The notes under the pieces were generated by a model. That model did no database searches, was not told the DNA's origin, and saw nothing but the letters and a program-made list of their open reading frames with translations. The translations under genes and the position numbers were made by a program. 64,000 nucleotides of DNA from Desulfomonile tiedjei (GTDB lineage: Bacteria; Desulfobacterota; Desulfomonilia; Desulfomonilales; Desulfomonilaceae), in NCBI GenBank assembly GCA_016218715.1, contig JACRDG010000122.1, positions 18,919-82,918 of the forward strand, written 5' to 3'. Below, piece after piece: positions 1 through 7,857 of the stretch. Positions within the stretch are counted from its first letter, which is position 1. Every line of letters begins with the position of its first letter.

Positions 1-210
1 CGCGAACTCGCGTTTCTTGTTCGGATAGTACGCCGCGTAGTAGGGGTCCTCTCTGGGCGGGCAGGCTTGTTTCAAGGCCTTCCTGAGGGCCATCTCCTCG
101 TCCAGACCGCTCTGCTGGTACTCGGTAAACAACGCCCAGGCCTTGAGTCTCGTTTGGGAAGAAACTCTCCAGATCTCTTCGGGACTCCTGGCTTTCCGCT
201 TCTCTTGCAT
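1..210 (-). CDS. Hypothetical protein, 3' part outside the window
   Basis: This open frame runs leftward from an ATG at 210 and leaves the window without a stop, so 70 codons are visible. The peptide starts MQEKRKARSPEEIWRVSS and is charged, with a Tyr-rich patch (YYAAYY) near the window edge. No family is recognised. The start is supported by an AAAAGGA ribosome-binding site about 8 nt upstream on the minus strand. The full protein lies outside the window, so its length and role cannot be judged. Confidence 0.55.
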   Translation of the reverse strand, partial: MQEKRKARSPEEIWRVSSQTRLKAWALFTEYQQSGLDEEMALRKALKQACPPREDPYYAAYYPNKKREFA

Positions 211-558
211 CGGCTGTGTCCTTTTTCTATAGGGTGCGATCCGTCGCAGTCATCGGAGGGAACGGATTCCAGCACCCTCAGGGGCGCACGCTCACGCCCG
301 GAAGCCTCACGGTTCGGCGGACGATCCGCACGAAACGGACGCGCCTCACTTCCCGAGCGTCCACGATAGAGTGTATGATTCGCTCCTTGTGTGTCAAGAA
401 GAAGCTTCACCGTGTTGTATTTATTCACTTATCAAGGCGAAGGATCCTCAACAGGTTTCTCGCACATCACCTGTCAGAAAGCGCATCCGTATGCGGAATC
501 GCTCGGGAGGTACGCTCGTGCGATCGAGGCTTCTGTATCGTCTCGAGGCGAACTCGTA
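211..558. other. Intergenic stretch with one family-B repeat end
   Basis: No convincing gene lies in these 348 bases; the short frames on both strands have no ribosome-binding site or recognisable product. The upstream signals of the partial gene at 1-210 must lie here. At 547-561 there is a family-B repeat end (minus strand TGATACGAGTTCGCC), whose TGA is also the stop codon of ybeY. Confidence 0.5.
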
Positions 559-1005
559 TCAGTCCGGTGGGGGGTAGAAATCTGCGAAGATCGCATCCAC
601 ACGTTGCTGCATGGTTGCAGCTTCCATCGGCTCGTCGTGGACATGCCCGAGAAGGTGTAGGATGCCGTGGATGAGTAGGTACAGGAGCATTTCTTCTTCG
701 GTGTAACCCAGTTCTGCAGCGTCATCGGCAGCCCGATCAGTACAGATGACCACATCCCCCAAGAGATTGGGGTGCTGCTGCAGGTCTGCTCCCTCCAATT
801 GCGAGAAAGAGAGCACGTTGGTAGGCCCTTCCTTCCCGCGATACACGCGGTTCAGTTCCGCCATTTCCGTGGCGTCGACCAACATCACCGAGAGAGCCGT
901 GGTCGTGTCACAGCCCAAGTCTTCTAATATTCTTTCCGCCTTCTTCCGGAGTTCGACTTGATCGATGTCGATCCTTTTCTGTCGGGAGTCGATGCAGATC
1001 TCCAT
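559..1005 (-). CDS. ybeY: Endoribonuclease YbeY, rRNA maturation factor
   Basis: This 148-residue protein is a member of the UPF0054/YbeY family, zinc-dependent endoribonucleases acting in 16S rRNA 3' maturation and late 70S quality control. The diagnostic H-x3-H-x5-H motif is seen as HGILHLLGHVH, with histidines at about residues 113, 117 and 123. ATG 1005 is chosen over ATG 1026 because AGGA stands 8 nt before it, while nothing suitable precedes 1026. The gene overlaps the end of pgpH by 98 nt in another frame, which suggests coupled translation. phoH-pgpH-ybeY is a common bacterial order. Confidence 0.93.
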   Translation of the reverse strand: MEICIDSRQKRIDIDQVELRKKAERILEDLGCDTTTALSVMLVDATEMAELNRVYRGKEGPTNVLSFSQLEGADLQQHPNLLGDVVICTDRAADDAAELGYTEEEMLLYLLIHGILHLLGHVHDEPMEAATMQQRVDAIFADFYPPPD

Positions 1006-3412
1006 TCTGTTTTTCCTGCGCCCCATTGTCGGATGGATAGTCGATGCGAGCGTGCATTATCCCTTGCAAGGCTCTCACAAAAGACCGCGTGATGGCATGA
1101 AGGTCCTTGAGGGTAAGGGTCGACTGGTCGAGTTCCCCTTCGCTGAACAGGCTCATAATGAGTTCCTGCACTCGCTTTTGTATCCTGGCGGGAGTCGGGT
1201 CGGTGAGGGTGCGGCAGGCTGCCTCGACGACATCGGCCAGCATGACGAGCGCGGCTTCTTTGCTCTGCGGCCGCGGTCCGGGATAGTGGTACTTATCGTC
1301 CGACACGACCTGATGATTCTTGTTAGCCCGTTCAAGGGCCTTGTTGTAGAAGAACTTTATGAGGCTCGTTCCGTGGTGCTGCTGAATGATATCGACGATC
1401 GGTGCACCCAGCCTATGCTCCCGAGCCTTCTCGACGCCATGTTTCACGTGGGCCACGAGAATCAAAGCGCTCATGCTCGGTTCCAGCTTATCGTGGGGAT
1501 TGGGTCCTCGACCCTGATTCTCGATGAAGTAGCCAGGTTTGGTCTTGCTCGCTACCTTGCCGATATCGTGATAGTACGCCCCGACTCTCGCCAGGAGCGG
1601 ATTGGCACCGATGGATTCTGCAGCAGCCTCAACCAGGTTCCCCACCATGATCGAGTGATGGTAGGTCCCCGGCGCTTCGAGGGCCAATGCCTTGAGAAGC
1701 GGATGGTTGAAATTGGCAAGCTCGAGGAGCCTTACGTTCGTGGTGTAGCCCAGCGGCTCCAACAAGGGGGCAAACCCCGACACGAGCACTCCGCAAACGA
1801 TGCCGCCAAGAAAACCGAGCCCCGTCTCGTAGAAATCCTGAATGTGGGTGAGGTTTCCCAGGGCCATCTTGATGGACAGGATGACCAGCATGTTGGCAAG
1901 ACCCACCACCAGTCCTGCGCGGAGCACGGAAGTGCGGTCAAGGGTCCGGGTCATGCCGTGGAGCCCCACGATCCCCGCAACAAAGTAGAAGGCAAACACG
2001 TACAGGTCACCTTCGACGGTCAAGGACGCAGCCATGGCAGCCAGGACCGCAAAGATGAATGCAATCCTCGCATCGACCATGAGCGCGACCAACATGGCGC
2101 CGGTCGCAACGGGCGCGGCAAAGAGAATCGAGCGCGGACCCATCCCCTGTCCTGCGGTGGGAATGACGGTACCCAGCCATGAGACGACGCGAACAAGCAC
2201 GATGGTGCCGATGAGGAGGATACAGAAAAGAAGAATATCTCTCGTGGAGCTTCTCGCGCGGTTCAAGTGCTGTTCCGCAAAATAGAAGCAAAACCGCATC
2301 AACAGCACCAGCATCAACGAGAAACCGCCAAAAATCATGTACTGGCTGTACGCGGGGTTGGCACTGTTGAGTCCGGCGAGCTTCTTGAGGTGCCCCTCGT
2401 TGACGGGTTCCCCCTTCTTGATGATCGACTCTCCCTTGGAAACCTGGAAATAGACGGGCTTGACCGCAGCGAGAGCCGTCTCTCGCAGAGCCGCGCTCTT
2501 GTCACGATTATACGCGATGTTTACGTCCACCAGGGCGGTCGCGAGCCTGCGGATTTCCTGTGCCAGCGCCGGGTCCGCCGCAAGGTCACTCTGTTTGAGG
2601 GTCTCTCCCGTGTTGATAAAGTTTTCGGCCTCCTTGAGGTCGAAGATCGTGGACAGGTCTTTGAGTGGCTCCAATTTGTCTTTGGACCTCACTCGCAACA
2701 GAATGCCTCGCTTGCCGTCCCTTATCACCAGTTCTCGGCTGAGAACGACCCCCTTCAAGAGAACCGGCACGACGAGGGAGCGCAGATCGGTCTCGACACG
2801 GGAGTTGAACCCCACAGCCTTGAGCGCAAAGAACGCGGGCGGATGAACGGTCACGCCGAGAAGATTCTCAAAGCCCGTACGCAGCGTCTGGTCGTCGATG
2901 GGTCGAAAACCGGGGGATTCGGCCGGTGCTGCCGAAACCTGCGGTTCGGGCGGCGATTCCGGCGTCTTGTACGGCTCCAACGGTCCCTTGGTTGCCGCGG
3001 CTGCGAGGTATTCCCGCAAGGAGCGGAAGGCGTTCCTTATCCTGTCCTGCACGTCGTGGACCATTTCGTCGTCGAAGTCGTACACGGGGAGCGTAGATCG
3101 GAGCACCTCGTCTCTGCTCTTCCCGGTCGCCGATTCGTCGACGACACGGAACGTTATGGGAGAGACGATCGTCTCTCTGGCAGGCTCGCCCAGCACCAGG
3201 TTGTAAACCCTGAAGGAATGGGGAGCCATCAAGAACGCAGCGACCAGGGAGGTCCCTACGATCAGAGACCATCGCAATTTCGGGTCATCGACCGTATAAC
3301 GTCCGCCGGGAAAGACCCGATCGACCGCTCTGCGTACTACCGAACTGTGCTGCTTTGACTTGTCAGGCATTCTGCCGCCATCAGGCATCTTGTTCTTTTC
3401 TTGTTGAGGCAT
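908..3412 (-). CDS. pgpH: 7TM-HD family membrane phosphohydrolase (PgpH/YqfF type)
   Basis: This 834-residue membrane protein belongs to the 7TMR-HD family, whose characterised members (Listeria PgpH) hydrolyse cyclic di-AMP. In order it has an N-terminal membrane anchor (about 50-70), a large extracytoplasmic 7TMR-HDED region (to about 340), seven membrane segments (about 350-560) and a cytoplasmic HD domain. The HD metal site is visible as HHSIMVGN and YYHDIGK. Family homology normally ends near RIDYP; here about 40 further residues follow, read through the start of ybeY in another frame. It starts 7 nt after phoH. The substrate is inferred from the family; no diadenylate cyclase gene is in the window. 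Confidence 0.9.
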   Translation of the reverse strand: MPQQEKNKMPDGGRMPDKSKQHSSVVRRAVDRVFPGGRYTVDDPKLRWSLIVGTSLVAAFLMAPHSFRVYNLVLGEPARETIVSPITFRVVDESATGKSRDEVLRSTLPVYDFDDEMVHDVQDRIRNAFRSLREYLAAAATKGPLEPYKTPESPPEPQVSAAPAESPGFRPIDDQTLRTGFENLLGVTVHPPAFFALKAVGFNSRVETDLRSLVVPVLLKGVVLSRELVIRDGKRGILLRVRSKDKLEPLKDLSTIFDLKEAENFINTGETLKQSDLAADPALAQEIRRLATALVDVNIAYNRDKSAALRETALAAVKPVYFQVSKGESIIKKGEPVNEGHLKKLAGLNSANPAYSQYMIFGGFSLMLVLLMRFCFYFAEQHLNRARSSTRDILLFCILLIGTIVLVRVVSWLGTVIPTAGQGMGPRSILFAAPVATGAMLVALMVDARIAFIFAVLAAMAASLTVEGDLYVFAFYFVAGIVGLHGMTRTLDRTSVLRAGLVVGLANMLVILSIKMALGNLTHIQDFYETGLGFLGGIVCGVLVSGFAPLLEPLGYTTNVRLLELANFNHPLLKALALEAPGTYHHSIMVGNLVEAAAESIGANPLLARVGAYYHDIGKVASKTKPGYFIENQGRGPNPHDKLEPSMSALILVAHVKHGVEKAREHRLGAPIVDIIQQHHGTSLIKFFYNKALERANKNHQVVSDDKYHYPGPRPQSKEAALVMLADVVEAACRTLTDPTPARIQKRVQELIMSLFSEGELDQSTLTLKDLHAITRSFVRALQGIMHARIDYPSDNGAQEKQNGDLHRLPTEKDRHRSSRTPEEGGKNIRRLGL

Positions 3413-3418
3413 GTCGTC

Positions 3419-4423
3419 TTATCTCGAGGAACGATCGCGGTGAGGCGTGGTTTTGGCTTCGTAGGCCTTGATTATTTCTTGTACGAGCGGATGCCGGACC
3501 ACGTCCTGTTCCGTAAACATGAGGATGGCGATTCCCTCGATTTCGGACAGAATGTCGCGTGCCTCCACCAGGCCGGATCGGGTCCCTTCCGGGAGGTCTA
3601 TCTGGGTGATATCACCCGTAATAACAGCTTTGGACGAGTAACCGAGACGCGTGAGAAACATTTTCATTTGCTCTGACGTAGTATTCTGCGCCTCATCCAG
3701 TACGACGAAAGAGTCGTTGAGGGTCCTTCCACGCATGAATGCCAGGGGCGCCACTTCAATGTCGCCTCGCTCGATCATGCGCGTGGCCTTCTCAAATTCG
3801 ATCATATCATGAAGCGCGTCGTACAAGGGCCTTAAATATGGGTTGACCTTTTCGTACATGTCCCCCGGGAGGAACCCCAACCTCTCGCCAGCCTCCACGG
3901 CAGGCCGCGCGAGTATAATCCTGCGCACTTCTTTCTTGGCCAGGGCGGCCATAGCCATGGCCATGGCAAGAAATGTCTTCCCGGTCCCGGCAGGGCCGAT
4001 TCCGAACACGATGTCGTGGGTCTGGATCGCGTGAATGTAGTCTTTCTGCGTGGGGCTCTTCGGAGTAATGGGTCTCTTGCCGGGTGACGTGAAAATCGTC
4101 TCGCGCAAGAACTCCTTGAGTTTGGCCTCCCTGTTTCTGAGCAGCAATCGCACGCCCTGGTCCAGGTCTGCAGGGTGAATCGGATAACCGTCTCGCACGA
4201 GCGGATAGAGTTGCTTGAGCAATTGCTCTGCAACGTCGCTGTTGGGCGACTCGCCGAAGATGGCAATGGTGTTGCCCTTGACGGAAATAGTGACCTGGAG
4301 AGCTTTTTCGAGGTGCTTGATATTCTTGCTGAATTCTCCGACTAATGCCTGAAAAGCTCCTATATTATCGAAACTGACGCGGAGAGGCGGTCTCTCTTCC
4401 GGCGATACCTGGTTCGTGTTCAA
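3419..4423 (-). CDS. phoH: PhoH-like ATPase
   Basis: This 334-residue P-loop ATPase of the PhoH/YbeZ family has an N-terminal KH-like region (about 15-110) and the PhoH ATPase domain (about 120-325). Walker A is GPAGTGKT and Walker B is FVVLDEAQ. Family members are tied to RNA metabolism and often neighbour ybeY, as here. The start is TTG at 4423 with GGAGG 4 nt before it; homology to family N-termini begins almost at once, so no upstream start is needed. It is the first gene of phoH-pgpH-ybeY, with a candidate promoter about 125 bp upstream. Confidence 0.94.
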   Translation of the reverse strand: MNTNQVSPEERPPLRVSFDNIGAFQALVGEFSKNIKHLEKALQVTISVKGNTIAIFGESPNSDVAEQLLKQLYPLVRDGYPIHPADLDQGVRLLLRNREAKLKEFLRETIFTSPGKRPITPKSPTQKDYIHAIQTHDIVFGIGPAGTGKTFLAMAMAMAALAKKEVRRIILARPAVEAGERLGFLPGDMYEKVNPYLRPLYDALHDMIEFEKATRMIERGDIEVAPLAFMRGRTLNDSFVVLDEAQNTTSEQMKMFLTRLGYSSKAVITGDITQIDLPEGTRSGLVEARDILSEIEGIAILMFTEQDVVRHPLVQEIIKAYEAKTTPHRDRSSR

Positions 4424-4866
4424 AAAGCCTCCGGCCCGGCAATCCTACCTACAATCTTTCCCGCGTATCGTATACACCATAGAGATGCGCCCGGCAACTC
4501 TTTCCCTTACCACTCTCGGCCCTGATCGCGACGACTGGGCTATCATAAAATAAGTGTTCCTCGAGGCACTTGCAAGACGTGATACGATCGTTACGCTCCA
4601 GGCCGAGGCCTCATTATGGGTCGCCATCCGCGGGGCCAGCGACGAGCGCACGCAAACATCCTGTCCCGTCTTGAACCGCGAGACAGTCGGGTATAGAGTA
4701 TCCCGTGAATCGAGGTGTCGCATCGTCGGCACGAGCCCGATGCACCGGTCGGGAATTACGCGGTGCATCGCAGTCCCGGGCCGACATCCCGCGCACGTGG
4801 AAGCGCGAGAGCCCTCTCCCTTCCACTTAATTCCGCGGCAGTGAAGCGACACCACTCAGGAGAGGA
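4424..4866. other. Intergenic region between divergent phoH and mazG
   Basis: These 443 bases separate two divergent genes. Frames across it (for example on the minus strand up to 4855) start inside mazG and have no family resemblance, so I call no gene. It holds a candidate minus-strand promoter at 4547-4575 and, around it, a short hairpin (AAGTG...CACTT, 4553-4570). Nothing else was recognised. Confidence 0.5.
4547..4575 (-). promoter_or_regulatory. Candidate sigma-70 promoter for phoH operon
   Basis: On the minus strand TTGCAA (4575-4570) and TATTTT (4552-4547) stand 17 nt apart, about 125 nt upstream of the phoH start. Match quality is moderate; position and orientation fit phoH-pgpH-ybeY. 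Confidence 0.35.
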
Positions 4867-5691
4867 ATGGCTGGCATGGATCCTGTTGACACGTCGGTGA
4901 AGGATCGAGAGGCTTTCGGCCGATTGATTGAACTCATCGGAACCCTCCGATCGGAAAACGGCTGCCCCTGGGACCGGAAACAGACGCCCCAGAGCATGCA
5001 TCACTATATCTTGGAAGAATACCATGAGATGGTCGATGCACTTAATCGAGGCGTTCCTGCGGAAATTGCCGATGAAATGGGGGACCTGATCTTTCTGGTG
5101 ATCTTTGTCGCGTACGTGCTCCAGCAGCAGGGTGTGGCATCCTTGACCGAAGTCCTCGAAGGGGTCGCCGAGAAAATGGAGCGTCGGCACCCGCACGTGT
5201 TCGGCGACGTCAAGGTCAGCTCTGCGGACGAGGTGGTGGACAACTGGACCAAAATAAAGGCCTCGGAAGAAAACATTCGCCGCCGCGAATCGATCCTAGA
5301 CGGCGTTCCGCGATCGCTGCCGGCGCTCAGTCGCGCGCAAAAGCTGGCCCGCAGGGCCGCAAAGGTCGGTTTCGACTGGACGCGGCCCGAAGAAGTCTTC
5401 CACAAGGTGGATGAGGAACTGGCGGAATTCAAAGAGGCCGTGTCCCAAGGCTCCCGCGGCGAAATCCGCGAGGAACTCGGCGATCTCCTCTTTGTCATCG
5501 TCAACGCTGCCCGTCACCTGGAAGTCAACGCGGAAACCGCGCTCGACGAAACGTCGGACAAATTCGAACGGCGCTTCCGCCACATAGAAAAAGGGCTGTC
5601 CGATCGAGGCACGACTGTCGAGCAGGCTTCCTTGGCAGAGATGGACGAGCTTTGGGACGAGGCCAAGCGCGAAGAGAAACGGCGGTGGTGA
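4867..5691 (+). CDS. mazG: Nucleoside triphosphate pyrophosphohydrolase MazG
   Basis: This 274-residue protein has two all-alpha MazG domains (about 25-130 and 165-260), as in E. coli MazG. The family hydrolyses (d)NTPs to NMPs and pyrophosphate, housecleaning aberrant nucleotides and lowering NTP pools in stringent stress. Metal-binding acidic motifs are visible: LEEYHEMVDA with IADEMGDLIF in the first domain and DEELAEFKEA with REELGDLLF in the second. AGGAGAGGA stands directly before ATG 4867; the in-frame ATG at 4876 has better spacing and may be the real start. It is monocistronic here. Confidence 0.95.
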   Translation: MAGMDPVDTSVKDREAFGRLIELIGTLRSENGCPWDRKQTPQSMHHYILEEYHEMVDALNRGVPAEIADEMGDLIFLVIFVAYVLQQQGVASLTEVLEGVAEKMERRHPHVFGDVKVSSADEVVDNWTKIKASEENIRRRESILDGVPRSLPALSRAQKLARRAAKVGFDWTRPEEVFHKVDEELAEFKEAVSQGSRGEIREELGDLLFVIVNAARHLEVNAETALDETSDKFERRFRHIEKGLSDRGTTVEQASLAEMDELWDEAKREEKRRW

Positions 5692-5854
5692 ATTCCTTGT
5701 TCGCGGATTAAGTAGTGAAGAGGCCTTCCATGGGGATTTCCTCCCCATTGAGATGCATCCCCCTGGAAGCCTCAAGCCCCGTCCACGAGCAGGATCGGCA
5801 CGGACCGGTGCGCACCATGCGGCATCAAGTGCTGGCCGTCACTGACAATGGCGC

Positions 5855-6292
5855 TCAGGCCACCGTGGCCACTCCAGGAATATTGAGGATATGCATGCCG
5901 GCCTGTTTCTGGACAATAACCTCCAGGCTGTCGTCGCGAATTCCCAGGGCTAGCACCCCCTTGCCGGTCGGCCCCTCCAGTCCGGTGATGTCCCGGAGGA
6001 TCTCCAGGCCCCTGGCGATGATGTGCGACGGCGCTTTCGGGAGCGTGTAGGTACTTTCCCCGTACACCGTCACGCCTATATCTTTGTCCACCGACAGACG
6101 TACCGCTCGCTCCTCGATGGCGTCGAGTAGCACCAAAGCTAAATACTTCAAGGGGGTCTCGTCCCAGTCGGTGCCGGGCTCATCCCCCCATCCTTCACGT
6201 TCCCAGGCTGCCAAAACGTCCTTAGGATTGACCTCTAATTGGCAATCAATCTGTTGTTGCAGCCGTAAATGATCTCCATCCAGACTTGCCAT
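5855..6292 (-). CDS. Hypothetical protein downstream of FmdB-type protein
   Basis: This 145-residue soluble protein starts MASLDGDHLRLQQQIDCQLE. I do not recognise the family. It looks alpha/beta: an acidic N-terminal half with VNPKDVLAAWEREGWGDEP, then strand-rich DKDIGVTVYGESTYTLPKAP and a C-terminal VIVQKQAGMHILNIP. ATG 6292 is chosen because AGGGGG lies upstream; a longer frame to 6601 only reads fmdB out of frame. It begins 37 bp after the FmdB-type gene and is probably co-transcribed with it. Confidence 0.7.
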   Translation of the reverse strand: MASLDGDHLRLQQQIDCQLEVNPKDVLAAWEREGWGDEPGTDWDETPLKYLALVLLDAIEERAVRLSVDKDIGVTVYGESTYTLPKAPSHIIARGLEILRDITGLEGPTGKGVLALGIRDDSLEVIVQKQAGMHILNIPGVATVA

Positions 6293-6329
6293 CGCGAGAC
6301 CCCCTTCCGCCCTGCTGCCCCTCTCTGTG

Positions 6330-6548
6330 TCAGTGGCAACCGGCGCAAGACGTTGCTGAACAGGTGCTGCACCCTGACTTGCCGGTACCCGAGGTCTTGA
6401 AGTCGCCCGCGGCACTCTTGAAACTGCACGCGGACATGAGTTTCTGAACCTGGCACCCGCAGGTCGGGCATACAACTTCATCCTGGCCGAACACCAGTTT
6501 CTCGAAGTCGAGTTGGCACTTGTCGCAACGGTATTCATAGATTGGCAT
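6330..6548 (-). CDS. FmdB-type zinc-ribbon protein
   Basis: This 72-residue protein begins MPIYEYRCDKCQLDFEKLV and carries a second pair VCPTCG, the CxxC...CxxC arrangement of the FmdB/CxxC_CxxC_SSSS regulatory domain. Such proteins are small putative zinc-binding regulators of unknown target. The tail is unusually Cys-rich (CSTCSATSCAGCH), adding possible metal ligands. ATG 6548 has AAGGAG 9 nt upstream; upstream in-frame codons to 6614 are not family-like. It precedes the hypothetical gene at 5855-6292 in the same direction. Confidence 0.85.
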   Translation of the reverse strand: MPIYEYRCDKCQLDFEKLVFGQDEVVCPTCGCQVQKLMSACSFKSAAGDFKTSGTGKSGCSTCSATSCAGCH

Positions 6549-6647
6549 ATGCACCGTCTCCTTCCGGCGGTTTCTTCTGATAGGTAAGATGCCTCGGGCA
6601 TCCAAAGGATGCACGGTTAGTCCAGGTATTCACCTTGCGGCTGCTTT

Positions 6648-6977
6648 TTACTTGGTGGGGTAGTCGCGATAGATAAAAGTGTCGCCCGCGGGAAACGTGA
6701 TGGTGCTTCCTCTGTCGGTCTCCACGATCCGGGCGGGTTGCAGGAGATGCTTGGCTAGCTTGCGACTCTCCTTGTAGGCGTTGTCGAAATCGAGGTGCTT
6801 CCAGTCGGTATGGCCGTCCGGGTAGTGCAGCAACAGCGCACCGTTTGGACAGACCTGAGTCACCACAGCGCACCCTGGTTTGGCCAATTGCCCTCCACAA
6901 CCCGTGAGAGCAAGAACGCAGACTACTCCCAGCAGAATAGCGACCAGAATAGCCTTGTTTGGCGAGAAAGGCAACAT
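6648..6977 (-). CDS. Small lipoprotein of unknown function
   Basis: This 109-residue protein has a type II signal peptide: basic start, hydrophobic stretch ILVAILLGVVCVLAL, and lipobox LTGC (Cys about 27), so the mature product should be lipid-anchored. The rest has two more Cys (GCAVVTQVC), possibly a disulphide, and no recognised domain. It is divergent from lexA; the 241 bp between them are AT-rich and include a perfect 12-bp palindrome CCAATATATTGG (7031-7042) that could be an operator. Confidence 0.75.
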   Translation of the reverse strand: MLPFSPNKAILVAILLGVVCVLALTGCGGQLAKPGCAVVTQVCPNGALLLHYPDGHTDWKHLDFDNAYKESRKLAKHLLQPARIVETDRGSTITFPAGDTFIYRDYPTK

Positions 6978-7107
6978 CTTGACATTCTTACCATGGATGC
7001 AAGGAGCAAGTCAATATTTTTGCCTTATAACCAATATATTGGAACAATTTGCTCAGGTGTAATATTAACGATACGGCGCCGCTCCGGGTACGGCTGAATG
7101 GGGCACC

Positions 7108-7145
7108 TTTCGTAGAAAATTCGATTGACTTTCGTAAAAGATTCG
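7108..7145 (+). promoter_or_regulatory. Tandem TTCG-N7-TTCG repeats, candidate LexA operator
   Basis: Two 16-bp copies, TTTCGTAGAAAATTCG (7108-7123) and TTTCGTAAAAGATTCG (7130-7145), differ at two positions and are 22 bp apart, two helical turns. Each contains TTCG-N7-TTCG, reminiscent of the direct-repeat GTTC-N7-GTTC box of alphaproteobacterial LexA. They overlap the lexA -35 element, where an autorepressor would bind. Binding is inferred. Confidence 0.6.
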
Positions 7146-7152
7146 CCATAAT
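7125..7152 (+). promoter_or_regulatory. Candidate lexA promoter
   Basis: TTGACT (7125-7130) and CATAAT (7147-7152) are separated by 16 nt, about 65 nt upstream of the lexA start. The direct repeats at 7108-7145 cover the -35 and spacer, consistent with repression. Confidence 0.55.
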
Positions 7153-7218
7153 ATGAGCGATACCGGCTTTGGGAAGCTCCAAAGTCACGGTTCGCTCAAT
7201 CTCCTGGAGGACCCGCCG

Positions 7219-7857
7219 ATGCAGCAAACGCCGAAGCAGTCTCTGCCCGCGCTGACGAGAAAGCAAAGACTCGTCCTCGACTTTATCACCGCGTTCATCG
7301 ACCGGCACGGCTACTATCCCAGCTACGGAGAAATCGCTCGTGGCATGGGGCTTGCCGCTCAGTCCACGGTGTGCGTGCACGTCGAGAATCTGCGAAGGAA
7401 AGGATACCTCTTCCGGAAATGGAACGCGAAGCGGGCGGGCGAACCGGTCACGGAGCGAACGCTTCCGTCCGCGACGGAGGACGTGCCCCTTGCCGGAAGG
7501 ATTGCAGCCGGTCTTCCCATCGAGGCCGTGCCGGACCATCAAACCATCGGGATTCCTTCCGACATGCTTGGGAAGAACGAAACTTATGTGCTCCAGGTGA
7601 AGGGCGATTCCATGATCGATGCACACGTGATGGACGGCGATTACGTCATCGTCTCGCGGCAGCAGTGGGCACACGACGGCGACATGGTGGTTGCCCTGGT
7701 TCGAGGCAGTGAGGCGACGCTGAAGCGGTTCCGACGAAAAAAGGACAAGATCGTGCTGGAACCGGCCAACCCCGAGCACCGGCCGCAGGTATACGACGAA
7801 CAAGACGTGACGGTTCAAGGGGTTGTGGTCGGGTTGCTGAGAAAATACGCTCGATGA
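7219..7857 (+). CDS. lexA: SOS response repressor LexA
   Basis: This 212-residue LexA has an N-terminal winged helix (about 12-75, with GYYPSYGEIARGMGL) and a C-terminal S24 self-cleavage domain. The scissile Ala97-Gly98 (GRIAAGLP), nucleophile Ser131 (GDSMID) and Lys169 (EATLKR) are all present, so RecA-stimulated autocleavage should work. ATG 7219 is chosen because GGAGG stands 8 nt before it and homology starts just after; the frame opens earlier at 7153. It overlaps dinB by 4 nt (ATGA), so the two are translated together as a damage-inducible operon. Confidence 0.95.
   Translation: MQQTPKQSLPALTRKQRLVLDFITAFIDRHGYYPSYGEIARGMGLAAQSTVCVHVENLRRKGYLFRKWNAKRAGEPVTERTLPSATEDVPLAGRIAAGLPIEAVPDHQTIGIPSDMLGKNETYVLQVKGDSMIDAHVMDGDYVIVSRQQWAHDGDMVVALVRGSEATLKRFRRKKDKIVLEPANPEHRPQVYDEQDVTVQGVVVGLLRKYAR

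Noticed and set aside
965..3358. Long plus-strand frames opposite pgpH (405 and 363 codons)
   Set aside because: They are antisense to a clear 7TM-HD gene, have no recognisable domain or ribosome-binding site, and look like codon-bias shadows.
4445..4855. Minus-strand frame of 136 codons upstream of phoH
   Set aside because: It has no ribosome-binding site or family; only the phoH promoter and a hairpin are supported there.
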